From contig JAIXMF010000018.1 in NCBI GenBank assembly GCA_025201365.1, positions 1 to 64,000 on the forward strand: DNA of 64,000 nucleotides, in the 5' to 3' direction. How positions within the stretch are numbered: the first letter of the stretch is position 1; each line of letters starts with the position of its first letter. Below the pieces are notes generated by a model. The model searched no databases. It was not told where the DNA came from and was given only the letters and a program-made list of their open reading frames with translations. Position numbers and translations under genes: made by a program. This DNA is from Syncephalis plumigaleata (Eukaryota > Zoopagomycota > Zoopagomycetes > Zoopagales > Piptocephalidaceae). This document shows, piece by piece, positions 20,919-34,964 of the stretch.

Positions 20919-22739
20919 GATTATTTATAATATATATATATAAATATATTAATGTTGTCAAACCACTATCGATAGATATGGCTAATGCGATAAATTAGAC
21001 TGTCACCACCACCACCACCACGATTACAATCACCACCACAATCGATAGATATATATGTGTGTAGGTATGTATATATGTAGGTTAACGTATTTTAATGTCG
21101 ATAATGATGATGATGATGATGATAATGATGATGATGATGATATGGACCAAGCCAATATGCGCGTATAATAGATGAAATAGATGGCTTGCAAGATAGTGTT
21201 TAACTGTAGATAAAAATCAAATGTTAGTAATATAATATGGAACGTATAGCGGAGTAGGAAAAGAGAGTCTAATCAGGTGTGTATGTATGTATGTATGTCT
21301 ACATCCGCATACAAGTCAGCTAAATTGTATTTCGAACACTGCACTTATTAATAAGTTACGACGAGAGAAAAGGAGAACATTCAAGCTATTATTGTAGTAT
21401 TCAATAGTGCTATACTAAGGAGCAGAGTATACGGTTTAAATTAGAGGGGGATTTTGACGAGAAAAGAATATGAATATGAATAAGAAGAGAAAAGGCGAAA
21501 GCATTAAAAGACTGCGGAGTGTTAGAAACCGTTCACGCTCCTCTTGTACAATTATGAACACTCCGTAAATTTAATAGAGAGCAAGGAAGAAAGAGTGAGG
21601 TTACAAGTGGTCAGTTATAGAAGAATAGGCATACTCGTGCGCAACTACTATGTGGCACCTTCCTCTCCCTCTCCTTTCTGTTCTAGTCTAGACACTAGAC
21701 AGTAACAGTGATGAGATAGAGATAGAGTATAGGAATGTCAAGGGTATCACCACTGAGCTATTCCTACTTTTATATACATACATGTACACTCATACGCCAA
21801 TGTAATTGTGTAGTTCCGCTTCCTACTTACGTGCAACAATAGTGTAATACGAACCGCTACACCATACAAGTACTAGTTAAAAAAACAAGCAAGTCACCCT
21901 TAAACCATATAGAACGGTTAATAATAAGTAGCTATGAACTGTATAGACTATTTATAAGAGCTACAACGTAAATACACCTAGAAATAGGAGGAACAGTAAA
22001 TGAGATGACAATAGGATGTGCTAGTAGTAAAGTAATAGTAACAATAGTAAAGCGATGTATATATGGCAACAAGTTTAACACAGAGAACAAGCAGGGAGAG
22101 TTTCCGCAACAATAAAAGGCAATTGGGTGTACAATGTGAGTGAGTGAGTGTGAGTGTGTGTGGAATAGGTGTGTGCGTGCTTGCATCAATATCTATATCC
22201 ATCCATGTATGTGTGTGTATGTCCGCTTAAATTCAATACGCAAAGATAACTGGTTAGTTTTTTACTTGTTTTCCTTTCTGTTCGAGGTCACGTATCATCG
22301 GAATAACCTACTCACACATAGAAATAAATAAGTTCAGGTATACTAGGGTATATCTCGATACTGTGTCATGTTAATCATAAGATGGTATGTGCACACATGT
22401 ATAGTCTACAGTAGTAGTAGTGATTTAATAATTAGTAATCTATTGGAAGGTAGTATGAATGAATGAATGAATGAAAACTGCCATGTCTCTATTGTGATAG
22501 TCATATGACTACATGAATGTGGTTTATCAATTGGAATGGCATGCAGATGCACGCTTTACCTTTGAATAAATAAAGCCAATCAGGGCACATGCCTTGATTG
22601 GTTGCAGCGGATGATTTCCATTCATATTGTCCATGGCCATTATGGTCACGCAATTAATACAAGTGATATATATGAGTTATTTCATTAATAGTACGATGGT
22701 ATAGGATAATAGGAATAGAGCAAGTTAATTAGATTATTA
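20919..22739. other. 1.8-kb spacer, promoter side of the STK32-like kinase
   Basis: No supported gene. Contains CAC and GAT triplet runs (21005-21020, 21105-21140), TATG repeats (about 21283-21298), a 9-bp inverted repeat at 21515-21523 / 21557-21565, a GTGA/GTGTG run at 22137-22160 and a GAAT run at 22457-22473. The 5' UTR and promoter of the kinase lie at its left end. Confidence 0.5.
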
Positions 22740-23959
<1,220 letters not shown>

Positions 23960-24380
23960 GATGCTATATAGATGTTGATATTATACTCGAACAGACCAAG
24001 CATGACACGTGTGTAGAATTGACAACAAAAGTAATAACACGAGAAAGAGCAGAAATGGCAAGAGAGAATGCGCAGGGAATTTATATAGCCGTGTTTTGTG
24101 TTGAGCAGATCGCCTTCTCAAATGGTTGCATCTCACACGAATGCTTAGTAAGAAACTCATCCACTTATTGATTTCAATATTCCTTGGATATAATAAACAC
24201 ATATGACTTGATGAACATTGTTTGTTTTTAATATAACACAAAAGCAAAAATTTTATTATTATTACTATTAAAAGATGAAATTAATGGTACTAATCCTCGT
24301 TATTGTAAAGAGAAGAGATAAGAGAAAAGCAAATGAAAGGAATTGCATTTGAAAATAACACAGTTTATAATAGAAAAGCA
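23960..24380. other. Spacer between OYE and SANT-like genes
   Basis: AT-rich; holds the OYE promoter on the left side. An AAAGCAAAAATTTTATTATTATT stretch near 24240 is a simple-sequence run. No gene seen. Confidence 0.5.
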
Positions 24381-26704
24381 CTATAAAAAAGTATCGCCTA
24401 AGCTAAGCGATAGAATAACAGTATTATGATGATATGGCATCACTTCGCTTGCTATTCTCCTTAGTAGACACCATGGTAAGGGTAGTTCAACATTTGATTT
24501 ATCATTCGCTGAATCTAGATTGTACGATGCAAGCATCTCGTAAATACGCGCGTAATTTTTACTCTGTTCACGCGTAATCGTGGTGAGCATTTTCTCCCAA
24601 CGAATGTCGCGTGCCTCTGCCTCCTCGCGCATTCGTCGTTCAAACTCGCGTAGCTGATTTTCACGTCGAGTATCGGCTGCCTCAAGGGTGGCGATTAGTT
24701 TCTCCTCCCGTTCGCAGAATTTCTTTTCCCGTGCCATGTCCAAGTCGATTAGTCGACGCCAGCGTCGCTGCTCTTGGGCATGATTTGCCTCACGCTGCCG
24801 CTCCATGTAAGCGAATAACTCGCGTCGATTCCGATCGAATAGCTCGATTTGAATTCGTTCGAGTTCTCGTTGCATTCTCACTGTTTCGGTCCAGTAACGC
24901 TCGGTTATCGGATTATCCTGCGGTGTTACTCTCGATCCAGGTGGATAGGCAGTAGTGCCGAATGGCGTGGCAGTGGGTCCAGCGTGTTGCTCCACTTCCG
25001 ATGGATAGTATCGCGGTGACACGGATGGAATAGATCCAGGTGGACCATCAGCATATTCGTAGGATTCATGAGATGATGCCTTTCCGTTGGTCAAAGGTGC
25101 ATCATGTTCTGGCATCTGTTCCGATGTCGATGATCCTTGTTGCATTGTCGTTGAATGCACGGTCTCGACACCTTTATCAGACATGGGTGATATGGCATAG
25201 GGTGTGCTGTCATCGTATCTCGTTTGCGATATGTTCTTGACATTATCAGTTATCGTTTGTAAGCTATCATTATTATCCGTCGATGACGCTGTGTCTCTAC
25301 GTCTATTATTGGGAGATCGTGCAGGTGTTGAACTAGTCGACATAGGAGGTAGACTGGCTGGAACATTAGGACTAGCTGAATTGTATTCAGGATGAGATAC
25401 CTTTGAAACGGGTGATGCATTTGGAGAAATAGATTTGTTAGGTACACTTGCAATAGGATGCTGTTGTTGTTCTTTGTTCATGTTGTTAGGGTCAGAATGA
25501 CGACTTTGCAATTTTGACGGTGCAGAATAGTTGCCTATATTAAACTCGCCATTGCTTCGTATTTTATGTTGTGGTGTTTGACTCATAGTTGGATAGTTTT
25601 CCATGAAGCGTGCCTTTGTTGGACTAACAATCGTGTGTGATGGAGGTGGCGGTGGTGGACCCCATTCAGGTGGTGGATGACCCGATGATGGAGGTGGTGG
25701 ATGTGGATGTGGATACGACGAATATCCTCCATGATTGTAATACGGTGTGGATTGTAGATATCCTCGTGTATCCCCCATATAAGAAGGTGAGGGAAGTGGA
25801 TGTGATGATGACGATGATGACGATGGTGGTGGTGGTGGTGGTAATGGTGGATAGCCATGACTTGCTGTTGCGTTGCTGATGATGGATGATGTGGATAATG
25901 AGAGGGAGGATGATTAGGATTGTACGATGAATGTGCTGATGCGTAGTTCATATAAGCTGGCATTGTAGGATGTGGATTACCAAATGGATGCGCTATTTAT
26001 CTCATCATATTAGTTAGTCTAGTTTCTCTATTATTCTTACATCATTGATATGACAATCTATAAGTTGTCTATACTTACAGAAGATGAATTCATTTGCGTC
26101 ACATTGCCATTCGTATGAATAGACTCTCTATAAATCGATTATATCAATAATTAGTACAAAATAGTCGATGATGACGATTGAGACTGTGTTATTGTACACC
26201 ATGCTACTAGTAATACTGCTACTGCTACTACTAGTAGTAGCGGTAATACTAAGAATAGTCACTATACCTTTGCGATGGATGATTATGATAGCGTAGTCGT
26301 TTATGAGCACGATTATCATGCGGGTTGGCAGATGCTTCCGTGTCGAATCGTATCGTGTTCTCCTTACTGTGCATGTCGCGCGGACTTTCGCCACTCGAGT
26401 CACGACTACCATGATCGTTCGTTTGCTTCCAATTGAGATTACGCCCATGCTTTTCGGAAGCACGTCGCTCAGAAGTCTCGCGTGCCCGTTTTAGACTGTA
26501 CAATTTCATACGACACTGCATCTCGGTACGAGGTTCAGGAAACAGGTTCGGGATGGCGTTAAGGCGAGTGGCCACATTCTTGAATACGTATCCGCCCCAC
26601 GGCCTACCCCGCTCTACCCAGCTTGCGTGCTCCTCCGAGTGAATACGAAGCAAGGCGTTCGTTTGCTGCGGCGTCCACACAGCGTGCGGTGGATGTCTAG
26701 GCAT
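24381..26704 (-). CDS. SANT/trihelix-like DNA-binding protein with C-terminal coiled coil
   Basis: Starts at the ATG at 26704 (MPRHPPHAVWTPQQTNALLR). Residues about 9-75 look like a Myb/SANT-type trihelix domain (VWTPQQTNALLRIHSEEHA, then W...GRPWGGYVFKNVATRL, then EMQCRMKLYSLKRA), suggesting a chromatin or promoter-binding role. A long Pro/Ser/His/Asn-rich disordered middle follows, then a strong basic/acidic coiled coil (ERYWTETVRMQRELERIQIE, REANHAQEQRRWRRLIDLD, REEKLIATLEAADTRRENQL). Exon 1 ends at 26268; a small exon lies about 26079-26127; the large exon starts at 25992. In the CCA/TCA repeat region near 25860 the frame changes (poly-His to poly-Pro), probably slippage. The extreme C-terminus may be spliced differently. 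Confidence 0.65.
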
Positions 26705-29700
26705 GCTGTTTACCACGACGTCGACGAGCGATGGTATAATAGAATTACGAGTTTACTATAAAAAACGAGATACGCTAGAATAGGCAATAACAAGTAAAGA
26801 TCCACCTAAAGAATAAGGAAAAGAAACGTGTACTGTTGTAAGCGTGTGAGCGAGTTGATAACGCACGCAATAAATATGTAATCATTCAAGTGGACGGAAT
26901 ACGAAGAGATGGCACTGAAACCACAATCATGATATATTTATATGTCAATAGATCCATAAAAATATGTATAAGCTATTCACCTGATGTGACAGTTACAAAT
27001 ATGGAAAGCGCCGTAGTTTTGTCGGTAGACGAATACCCAACCACTAGAACAAATAGAAATATATCATCGCCTAATTAATGAATGGTGTGTTCACATCATG
27101 CCAAATTAGTGTTTGACACTAGGATGCACTGCTATATGATGTTTTCTAACGCTGAGTATCAATTATGATTCCATCTATAGAGATAGAAAGATAGAGATAT
27201 ACAGAAATGCCAACTATAGCACTTTTTAGCATCTCAGGAGGAATCGAGAAAGCTATGAAATGAAATGATAGAATGAATCCTATTATAAAGGAGTAACAGT
27301 GGAATAGTTACACTTTTACAAAAGTAAATACGGGTACATTTGAAATATGATTATCCGAATGACAGCATAGATTAAAGGAGAGTGAATGAGTGGGTGAGAG
27401 AGTGAGAGAGTGAGAGAGGATGAAATAGCAATGGCAGCTGTAGTGATCGAACGAAGACATGCATATGCAAGGCTAGTGTGTCTCATTGTTCTAATGACTA
27501 CTGTTCAACTGCCATGTTCTACTAGATAGATAGCACTTGTCAACACCATTGACGTTGCAATGTTCTATCTATCTATCTATATCTATTAATCGATCAATCA
27601 ATAGCTGGAATATAGTGCAAATGTTACATAAATCACTATACTACTCATATCCATATTAAATAATAGCAATAGCAACAATTAACAGCATCATCTCTGTGAT
27701 TGTTGTATATTACTACAACATTATTGATAGGATAGATATACTAATGATTGTTACCATTACAATAACAATGCTACATAAACAAGTCATCGCGTTATCGTGT
27801 CATATCGCTATAAAGTATTAATGTCGCGCATTTGTACCATTATGAATAAATAGATTGCTTATCGTTAAGTAGACGATGGGTTGCTTACAGATGTTTACAT
27901 GTCCATATCAAATGCAATTCAACAATACCTTTTCAAATCAATAGTTGATGCACTTCAATAATACGAATACTGGTCACCATTGGGATTATAGTAAATCAAA
28001 GGGGACAAGGAGGAGAGAACAGGATGAGTGTGTGGGTATATACGTATATATATGAATATATATAAAACAATAGTCGAAAAAAGGAGGAGAATAAAAGTGG
28101 GAAACACCATTAAAAGCTATCACCATGTGTGCGTAATTATTTATAAACGATGCTACTGCTACTATTAGCTGTCTCTCTCACTCTCTGTTTCTGTCTGTGT
28201 GTCTCTCTGTGTGTGTACAATATTTCATTCTTTGTAGAAGAAAAAGCTTGCATATTGAACAATGCATTTTAATATTAGCATCCCAAAAAGGGAGCTGAAC
28301 ATTTTGAAAGCAGCAGCAAATCATAGACGAATCTGTCCAGCGAAAAGATGCATCGATAACCAATCGTTGTAGTGCACTAAAGAAATGTTACTACATTTTA
28401 TGTGACCTACTCTGACCCATAACCATACCATTCTTGTTGTTGTTGTTCACGCATCAGTCACCCTATAATAAGCTGTCTATATAGGAATACGCTAGGTGAC
28501 ATGCTTATCTATTCATCGCATTGGTGTGTCTCCCCTTTTTATTATGACATAGCAAGATGAACCTACCGTATAATTGTCGATGTAATAGTTGTAACAGGAT
28601 TAGAGATAGTAAACAGTAATAAAAATGATGATGACAACAACGGCAACAGCGACGACGACGACGACACAACGACAACAATGACAATAAAAGGTGGTAGCTG
28701 CAACAGTTAAAACATAAAGAAAGGCGATGGTTGTGCAAACAGCAATGAATGGTTTAATCATGTGTACATTGTTATCTGCTGCACTTCCCCGTTTGAGCAT
28801 TTTGTGGGACAGATTTGGAGCCAAACTTTTTTATTGTTGATGTGAGAAATGCATATGCTACGAGTGAATGACCGACTGATTGCAGCAGTGCTGAACAAAC
28901 AAAAAAAAGAACTGTATACGTTCTCTCTCTCTCTTGCTTTCTCTCCTTCTCTCTGCGAATGAGATTGACTATTGGCATGCAGCATGGCAATGGCTCCATT
29001 GAAGTATGTCACCCTGATGTGCCTCTACAGACAAGCGTGTATGACCAACGTTTTACTTATTCGTAGCATGTCCTATTTACGCATTCACAATAAAAGCATG
29101 CCTTTTACATTTGATGTTTGTATCTCTAGATTGTAGTTTGTTTAACATGACAACAAATAGGCAATGTCAATCCTACTCGTATCAATGGTAATCCAATGAT
29201 TGATGAATGAATATTTACATGCGTGTGTGTGTATGGGTGTGTGTACACTTTTGTTTGTCAGCTACACGTTAGTTTTCCGCTCGACTTTGTAGTAATCATC
29301 GTTGAACACATGCTATAATTGAGTTGCCGGAAATGGCAGCGAAATGGAAAAGCTTTATCCGACTAAAAAATTCCTGTTCCTCTTCACATGATGTAATTCA
29401 ACTTTTTTTACTCTCCGCTAAAACACAACATCCACGTGGAGGTAATTAACGAGTGTTGCTTTCTAGTTTGTCAGTGATAGCATACTGCACATACCTGTAA
29501 TGATCTGACCGAGAAAAGTAAATAAGGAAGGGCAAGGGAAGAAGTGTATTCATCCATTTATTTATTTGTATATCTATATGTGTGTACATGTGGATGTGTA
29601 TATATTTACATGTGTGTGGATGTGGGTGTGTGTGTGCAAGAAAGAGGGGAAGAATGCGAGCATGCTTTTCTTCACAAGATAGAATGAAGGTATATTAATT

Positions 29701-30417
29701 CAAAATGTTATAAAACCTGTTAGGTCCTTTATGCATAAATTGTAACGATATGTAGCAGTGTTATGCAGCTATTGATAGTAACAGCATCATACAATTGGGC
29801 AGATAGTCGGGTGTGTACACCCACGTAATTATGCTTATCGTACATAATATCATAGGTTTGCTGAAACAACGTGTGTGTACATAGTGGCCTATATTGAACC
29901 AGTAAACGGCTACTATTGCCTTATCTATACAACAGTGAATGATACAGCTTCTATGTTGGTGTCGCTTTCTGTTTTCAAGCAGTGTATCAATGATTATTAA
30001 AGTAGTAATGTAATGCGTTACAATTCTATTTCAACATCGGAATGGTGTTGTCCCAATTAAGGAATTCCTATAAAACACAAGTGCATGCCTCAATTTAATA
30101 CAAACACTCAAATTACATGTGTTCAATTGCTGTTTCGAGTGGATGACACCTGTATTAGATGCACATGAAAGCTGCCACATTTATCGATATTGCTCCACGT
30201 CTACATGTATGATGATATACACGGAAGCAATACGAGAGATTTGAGTAGATGAATCAATCGTAACACTGGACTATGTATAATGAGTGCAGAATACACAGTC
30301 CTATTGAGATGTAGATATTTACTTCCTTTATTGCATTAAAAAGAAATGATCAATCATCAGCATCAGCACCAGCATCAGCATTAATAAACACATGTAGCAT
30401 TGTTTATTTTGTATATG
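26705..30417. other. 3.7-kb gene-free stretch
   Basis: No supported gene, tRNA or rRNA on either strand. Contains GAGAGAGT runs (about 27390-27420), TCTA repeats (about 27563-27585), TCTCTC tracts (28168-28215, 28921-28960), GACGAC runs (about 28650-28665), GTGTGT tracts (29222-29250, 29575-29640) and a CAG/CATCAG run (30357-30380). Frames here give only repeat-like peptides. Confidence 0.5.
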
Positions 30418-31718
30418 TTAACGTGGAATTGCCTTCAATATGTCATCAGCACCATCTTGCTTGAGTTGTTCCGCTAGATCATGACCTAGTTTAGCCGCTT
30501 GTCCACGCAACTGTTGCACACAATGGTCCAATGAAGCACACTCTAGCGTTATTTGCTGCACTCCAAATGCACGATGCATACCATCTACAGACACAACAAC
30601 TGCATGAAGTGTCAACTGGCTTCCTATCAATGACTCATAAGTTGCCGTCTGTTCATCAACATTACTGTTGCTGTTGCTGTTGCTGCTAGTATCTTCGATC
30701 GTTTTGTTATGTTGCAGCTGTTCTGCAGTCACTATCTCCGTCCATACACCAATAGGCACGCTGCATCCACCCTCGAGTGCTCGCATCACGGCTCGCTCGG
30801 CTTCCACTCGGATACGAGTACCGGCATGTTCCAACGGACGCAGACAGGCAAGTGTACGTGGATCATTGTCACGACATTCGATGGCTAGCGCGCCTTGTCC
30901 CACAGCATGTAAACAAACACTAGGAGGGAGATAACCGCTAATACGCGATTGCCAACCAAGTCGATGTAGACCGGCAGCTGCCAGTATCAATACCGTGTAT
31001 GTATGCTCGCCTTCCGTGTCATCCTCGTTCTTCACTCGTAATGTATCCAATTTTCGTAAACGTGTATTCAGATTTCCTCGCTATTTCATATCATCAAACT
31101 GTTAGATTCTTTTTCTTCTTCTATGCAATAGGTGATCTACTGTTCACTTTCTTCACTTACCACATCGCTAAATTCCAGATGCGGAAATGCCCGTTTCAAT
31201 TGAGCACGTCTACGTACACTACTAGTGCCGACAACAGCACCGGCAGGAAGTGCCGACAATCCCTCAGTGACTACGCGTGTGCCCAATGCCGTGTCGACAA
31301 GGTCTTTACGTAGGACAATGGCGTCGCGTGGATCCTCGCGTACTAGTACCGCACCAATATCAAGTCCTTCAGGCAGGGTTGTCGGTAGGTCTTTCAAACT
31401 GTGTACCACCAAGTCTACCCCTCCGTTCAGTAGTGCCACTTCCAGCTCTTTCGTGAACAAGGATTTCTCACCGATAGTCGCCAATGGCCTATCCAGAATG
31501 TGATCACCCGTAGTGGTCATAGTAGTAAGCGGTAGCTGAATGGGTTCTTTACTGACACTGCGTAACACATTGCGTACATGTTCCGTTTGTACGAGGGCCA
31601 GTTGTGATTTACGTGAACCAACTACAAAAGTCGTATCTGGATGTTGTTCACGTAGTTGCGTAATCTCCTCTGGAGAATTATCCTCCGGAAGACCAACAGG
31701 AACGTATGGATCAGTCAT
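30418..31718 (-). CDS. HEM3: Porphobilinogen deaminase (hydroxymethylbilane synthase)
   Basis: Third enzyme of heme synthesis, joining four porphobilinogens to hydroxymethylbilane in the cytosol. Exon 1 (31161-31718) starts [18 protein letters not shown] and carries [17 protein letters not shown], then [40 protein letters not shown] (followed by LKDLPT, the catalytic Asp loop), REDPRDAIV and [19 protein letters not shown]. Exon 2 (30418-31080) starts [12 protein letters not shown] and holds [25 protein letters not shown] and [11 protein letters not shown], where the Cys carries the dipyrromethane cofactor. 406 residues, within the family range, with an Asn/Ser insertion (SNSNSNSNV) in domain 3. 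The frame opens further upstream to 31772, but MTDPYV fits the family. Intact. Confidence 0.96.
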
Positions 31719-31977
31719 GGTTAACGTAGAGGTACTCGTAGTAAATGAGATTAACAAGAAGTAAATTAACAATGAAAGCGTACTGTTACTGTTAGCAACG
31801 TAGAATGGAGGGAAAAAATGGAGGAGTTACACGCCTACAGATATGTGATCTACTCTATGGATAATCGTAATTGGTAGCACGGATTGTGAATTAAGCCGAT
31901 TGATTATTCACGCGTTTAACTCGGCTACTTATCGCGCTTTATCCACTTTCCTCATCTTAGTACACCTCATTTACAAT

Positions 31978-33503
31978 ATGTCTAGTATACCACTTGGTCC
32001 GTCAATTGCCGATGCTTCACAAACAGATGCGCTATTCCAGACGGATGATGCCATCATTGACGGATTACGACGACGTCAAAAGAAAGAAAAGCAGTTAGGC
32101 GATCCTATTGAAATATCCAGTAAAATCCTATGCATGTCACTTGCACCAAGTGTTATCTATAAGAATATTCATAATAATAGCAAGAAGAACGATAGTAGAA
32201 GCGATGACGATGATGGTGTCTATGCCTATCTTGGTAATTCGAATCATACAGCACGTAAAGTGAACTTGGTGGTAAGTATACATGTGTTGTGCTATTGAGC
32301 TATTACTATAGAATAGTTCGTATATATAAATACTAATAATGCTATTAGACGGGCAGTACTGTCAAGGTATATAAAGGACACACTGGACCTGTCACATCAG
32401 TTGCGGCATTCTATCGCTACGTAGAGAAAGAATCGGGCAACAAGGAGAAGCAAGAATTACTATTAAGCGGTTCATGGGATAAAACATTATGTCTATGGGA
32501 TGCGCAAACAAAAGAAGCACTATTAACAATGCGTGGCCATTCGGATTTCGTTAAAGCAATCGCTATTGGAAAGGATCATCTCGTTGATGGAGCAACTAGA
32601 AAGGACGGCCATCCTACCACTGCTTATTCCGTGTCAGCCGATGGTACTGCTCGTCGTTGGTCATTAACCACGGGGGCATGTCTAGCGGTGTATGAGAATA
32701 AACATCGTGGTCAGATCGAGTCAGTTGCCGTGACCATTGGACCTAATCCTACACTAGGCGAGGAGACAAGTAGCACGGATGCAACTGCATCCAACACTAT
32801 ACGAGAATGGTTATGGACAGCGGGTACAGATGGCACCATACGTTGTTGGGATGTTGATACGGCCAAATGTATTGTAACACTGACTGGACATGAAACGAGC
32901 ATCTATGATTTGCATGTTCCTACGAATGATGGATATGGCGGTGATCTATGGACGGCATCTGCTGATAAAAGTGTACGTCGTTGGGATCTAGAGACTTGTA
33001 GCGAGGATGCCAATATAGAACATCCACAATCTGTACGTAGTGTCTCTATTGTTGGTCCCTATGTTGCCACTGGATGTCGTGATGAGGATGTTCGTGTATT
33101 TGATGTAGCAGTACGTATATCTACAATTTATGATGAAGAAATGCGACCTACTAACCACGTACCATATGATGATTAGTCGGGACAATTGGTTGCCATACTA
33201 GAGGGCCATTTCGATGAGATCATGTCTATTGTAGCGCATAATGGTGTATTGTACACTGCCTCACTCGATGCTACCATTAGACGTTGGTCGATGACAGGTA
33301 ATGCTATTCATCTAGAAGCATAAATATGATACTAATTATTGTCATTGTTATTAGATATTGCAGCGGGTAAATACATACTTAAATCAGGAGATCAACAAGA
33401 TGACATGACAGCATCCAACGAGGAGACATCAACCACGCGTGATAATTTATTAACAGAAGAAGAGGAACGTGAATTGGCAGAACTACTTTCTGATAGTGAA
33501 TAA
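31978..33503 (+). CDS. WD40-repeat protein
   Basis: Four exons (31978-32271, 32349-33110, 33177-33297, 33355-33503) give 441 residues. After a polar N-terminus come repeats ending in WD or RW: GHTGPVTSVAAF...GSWDKTLCLWD, GHSDFVKAIAI...SADGTARRW, TAGTDGTIRCWD, GHETSIYDLHV...TASADKSVRRWD, CRDEDVRVFDV and GHFDEIMSIVA...TASLDATIRRW. That is about seven blades, a complete beta-propeller, then an acidic tail (EEEERELAELLSDSE). Such propellers are scaffolds for protein complexes; I cannot name the specific subfamily. It is divergent from HEM3, with a 260-base shared promoter region. Introns are canonical and the frame is clean. Confidence 0.9.
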
Positions 33504-33606
33504 CAATTGAATAGATAGATAAATAAATAGACAGTTATTTACACATTGATATATATTGTTATGATGTATGAACATAATAGTCAATATCACTATTGGAATT
33601 TAATGT

Positions 33607-34594
33607 CTAGATCAATTGTTGTACGTCATCATCACTCCAAAGAACGGTACGACCATTCCATTCATTGCCACGAGCGTGTAGTGCAAGAGCGACTATAGAT
33701 TTGGCGGAGTTTCAGGTGAGTGAATTGTTCCCTCGTCTTTACCTTTCTTGAATGTATCATAGGTAGCTTGATCCATGGAGTTGACACCTATATATACATT
33801 CATTGTCATTACATAGATTTGACCATAATCAGATTACTTACCTCATTGCAAATGCGTGTAAGCATATCCGTGTTGGTACGACCAGGAAGTAGACTGATCG
33901 ATGTCACGTCAGGTTCCTCCACCGATAATTCATAGTCAACATCTTGAGGGCTGCCTTTGATCTAATCGTAAATGAGTGAGTAAGTCATCGATATCTATGT
34001 GGAATACCGCTTACGTGCAATAGGCACCCCATCCATGATAAGCACGATCGGAGGCACCAGAATTGATCATTACGGAGGTACCTTTACTCGATCGAAGATG
34101 CGGTAAGGCAGCTTGACTCAACTCGAGAACGGAAAAGAAATTAACATCAAACAATCTACACGCAAGTGTTAGTTTTATACTTTGCTCGCCATCTTTCTAC
34201 AACTACTAATACTAACTTCTTCCATGCATCTACATTGCTATCGGCAATCTTGGCTATTGGATCTATTAATCTGAAGATGGAATACATATAGAAGTATTAA
34301 TATATATATATATTATTCATTTACTAAAAGTAAGCCTACCCGCACTGTAGATGATAGCATCTAGTTGACCGAACTTCGCTATACATTGTTTTATAGCTTC
34401 TGCGCATACGCCTTTCTCGGTCAAGTTACCATCGAGATAGGCCATACGATCATGATACTGTTGTGCCAATTCCTCCAATGCACTTTAGAACGAGCAATGG
34501 CAAATACTCGAGCATCCGTATGTTCCAAGGCACGTATCACGCATGCCTTGCCAATACCACGAGAAGCACCGGTAATAAGTAGCACCTTTGACAT
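33607..34594 (-). CDS. Short-chain dehydrogenase/reductase, sepiapterin-reductase-like
   Basis: Classical SDR using NADP(H), similar to fungal benzil/sepiapterin-type reductases; cytosolic. Motifs: MSKVLLITGASRGIGKACV (TGxxxGxG cofactor site), DGNLTE, FGQLDAIIYSA, FDVNFFS, MINSGASDRAYHGWGAYC followed by TSKAALKMLT (YxxxK active site, joined across an intron), then LLPGRTNTDM and a C-terminal WNGRTVLWSDDDVQ. At least five exons; the SAD/PIAKI join uses acceptor TTAATAG (exon start 34262). Three one-base frame changes are seen: after IARSK (about 34488), after KMLTM (about 33935) and at TPAKSIV (about 33683, where CCGCC would need to be CCGGCC). The protein is otherwise well conserved, so consensus errors are likely. 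Confidence 0.82.
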
Positions 34595-34964
34595 GATTTA
34601 CTTGTAATATCCACTAGAATAAATCGATCGACCGAGTAAAGAAAGAAGATAGAAAGAAAGAAATAGTAGAAAGCGTTAAGACATGTTTTATTCATGACGA
34701 AACAGCATCGAAACACATTTATTATTCCATTGCTGTTATCGTGTAGGTGTATGTGTGTGTAACCTTCAACGCTTATCGGACAATAAATCAACGCGGTATG
34801 GCAAGTCGAAATGACATAAAAACCGCGTAAATAATCTACAATGATAAGCTAAAAATCAAGTTGCATTTCGTATTACTTATGTACTGTGATTTGTTTTTCT
34901 TATTTAACCAATTCAATATAGCAGCTTTCTCTTTCTCTTTCTCTCTTCTATTATTATTATTATT

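Noticed and set aside
30357-30380. CRISPR-like or other regular array
   Set aside because: Only a short CAG/CAT triplet microsatellite; no spaced repeats were seen anywhere in the window.
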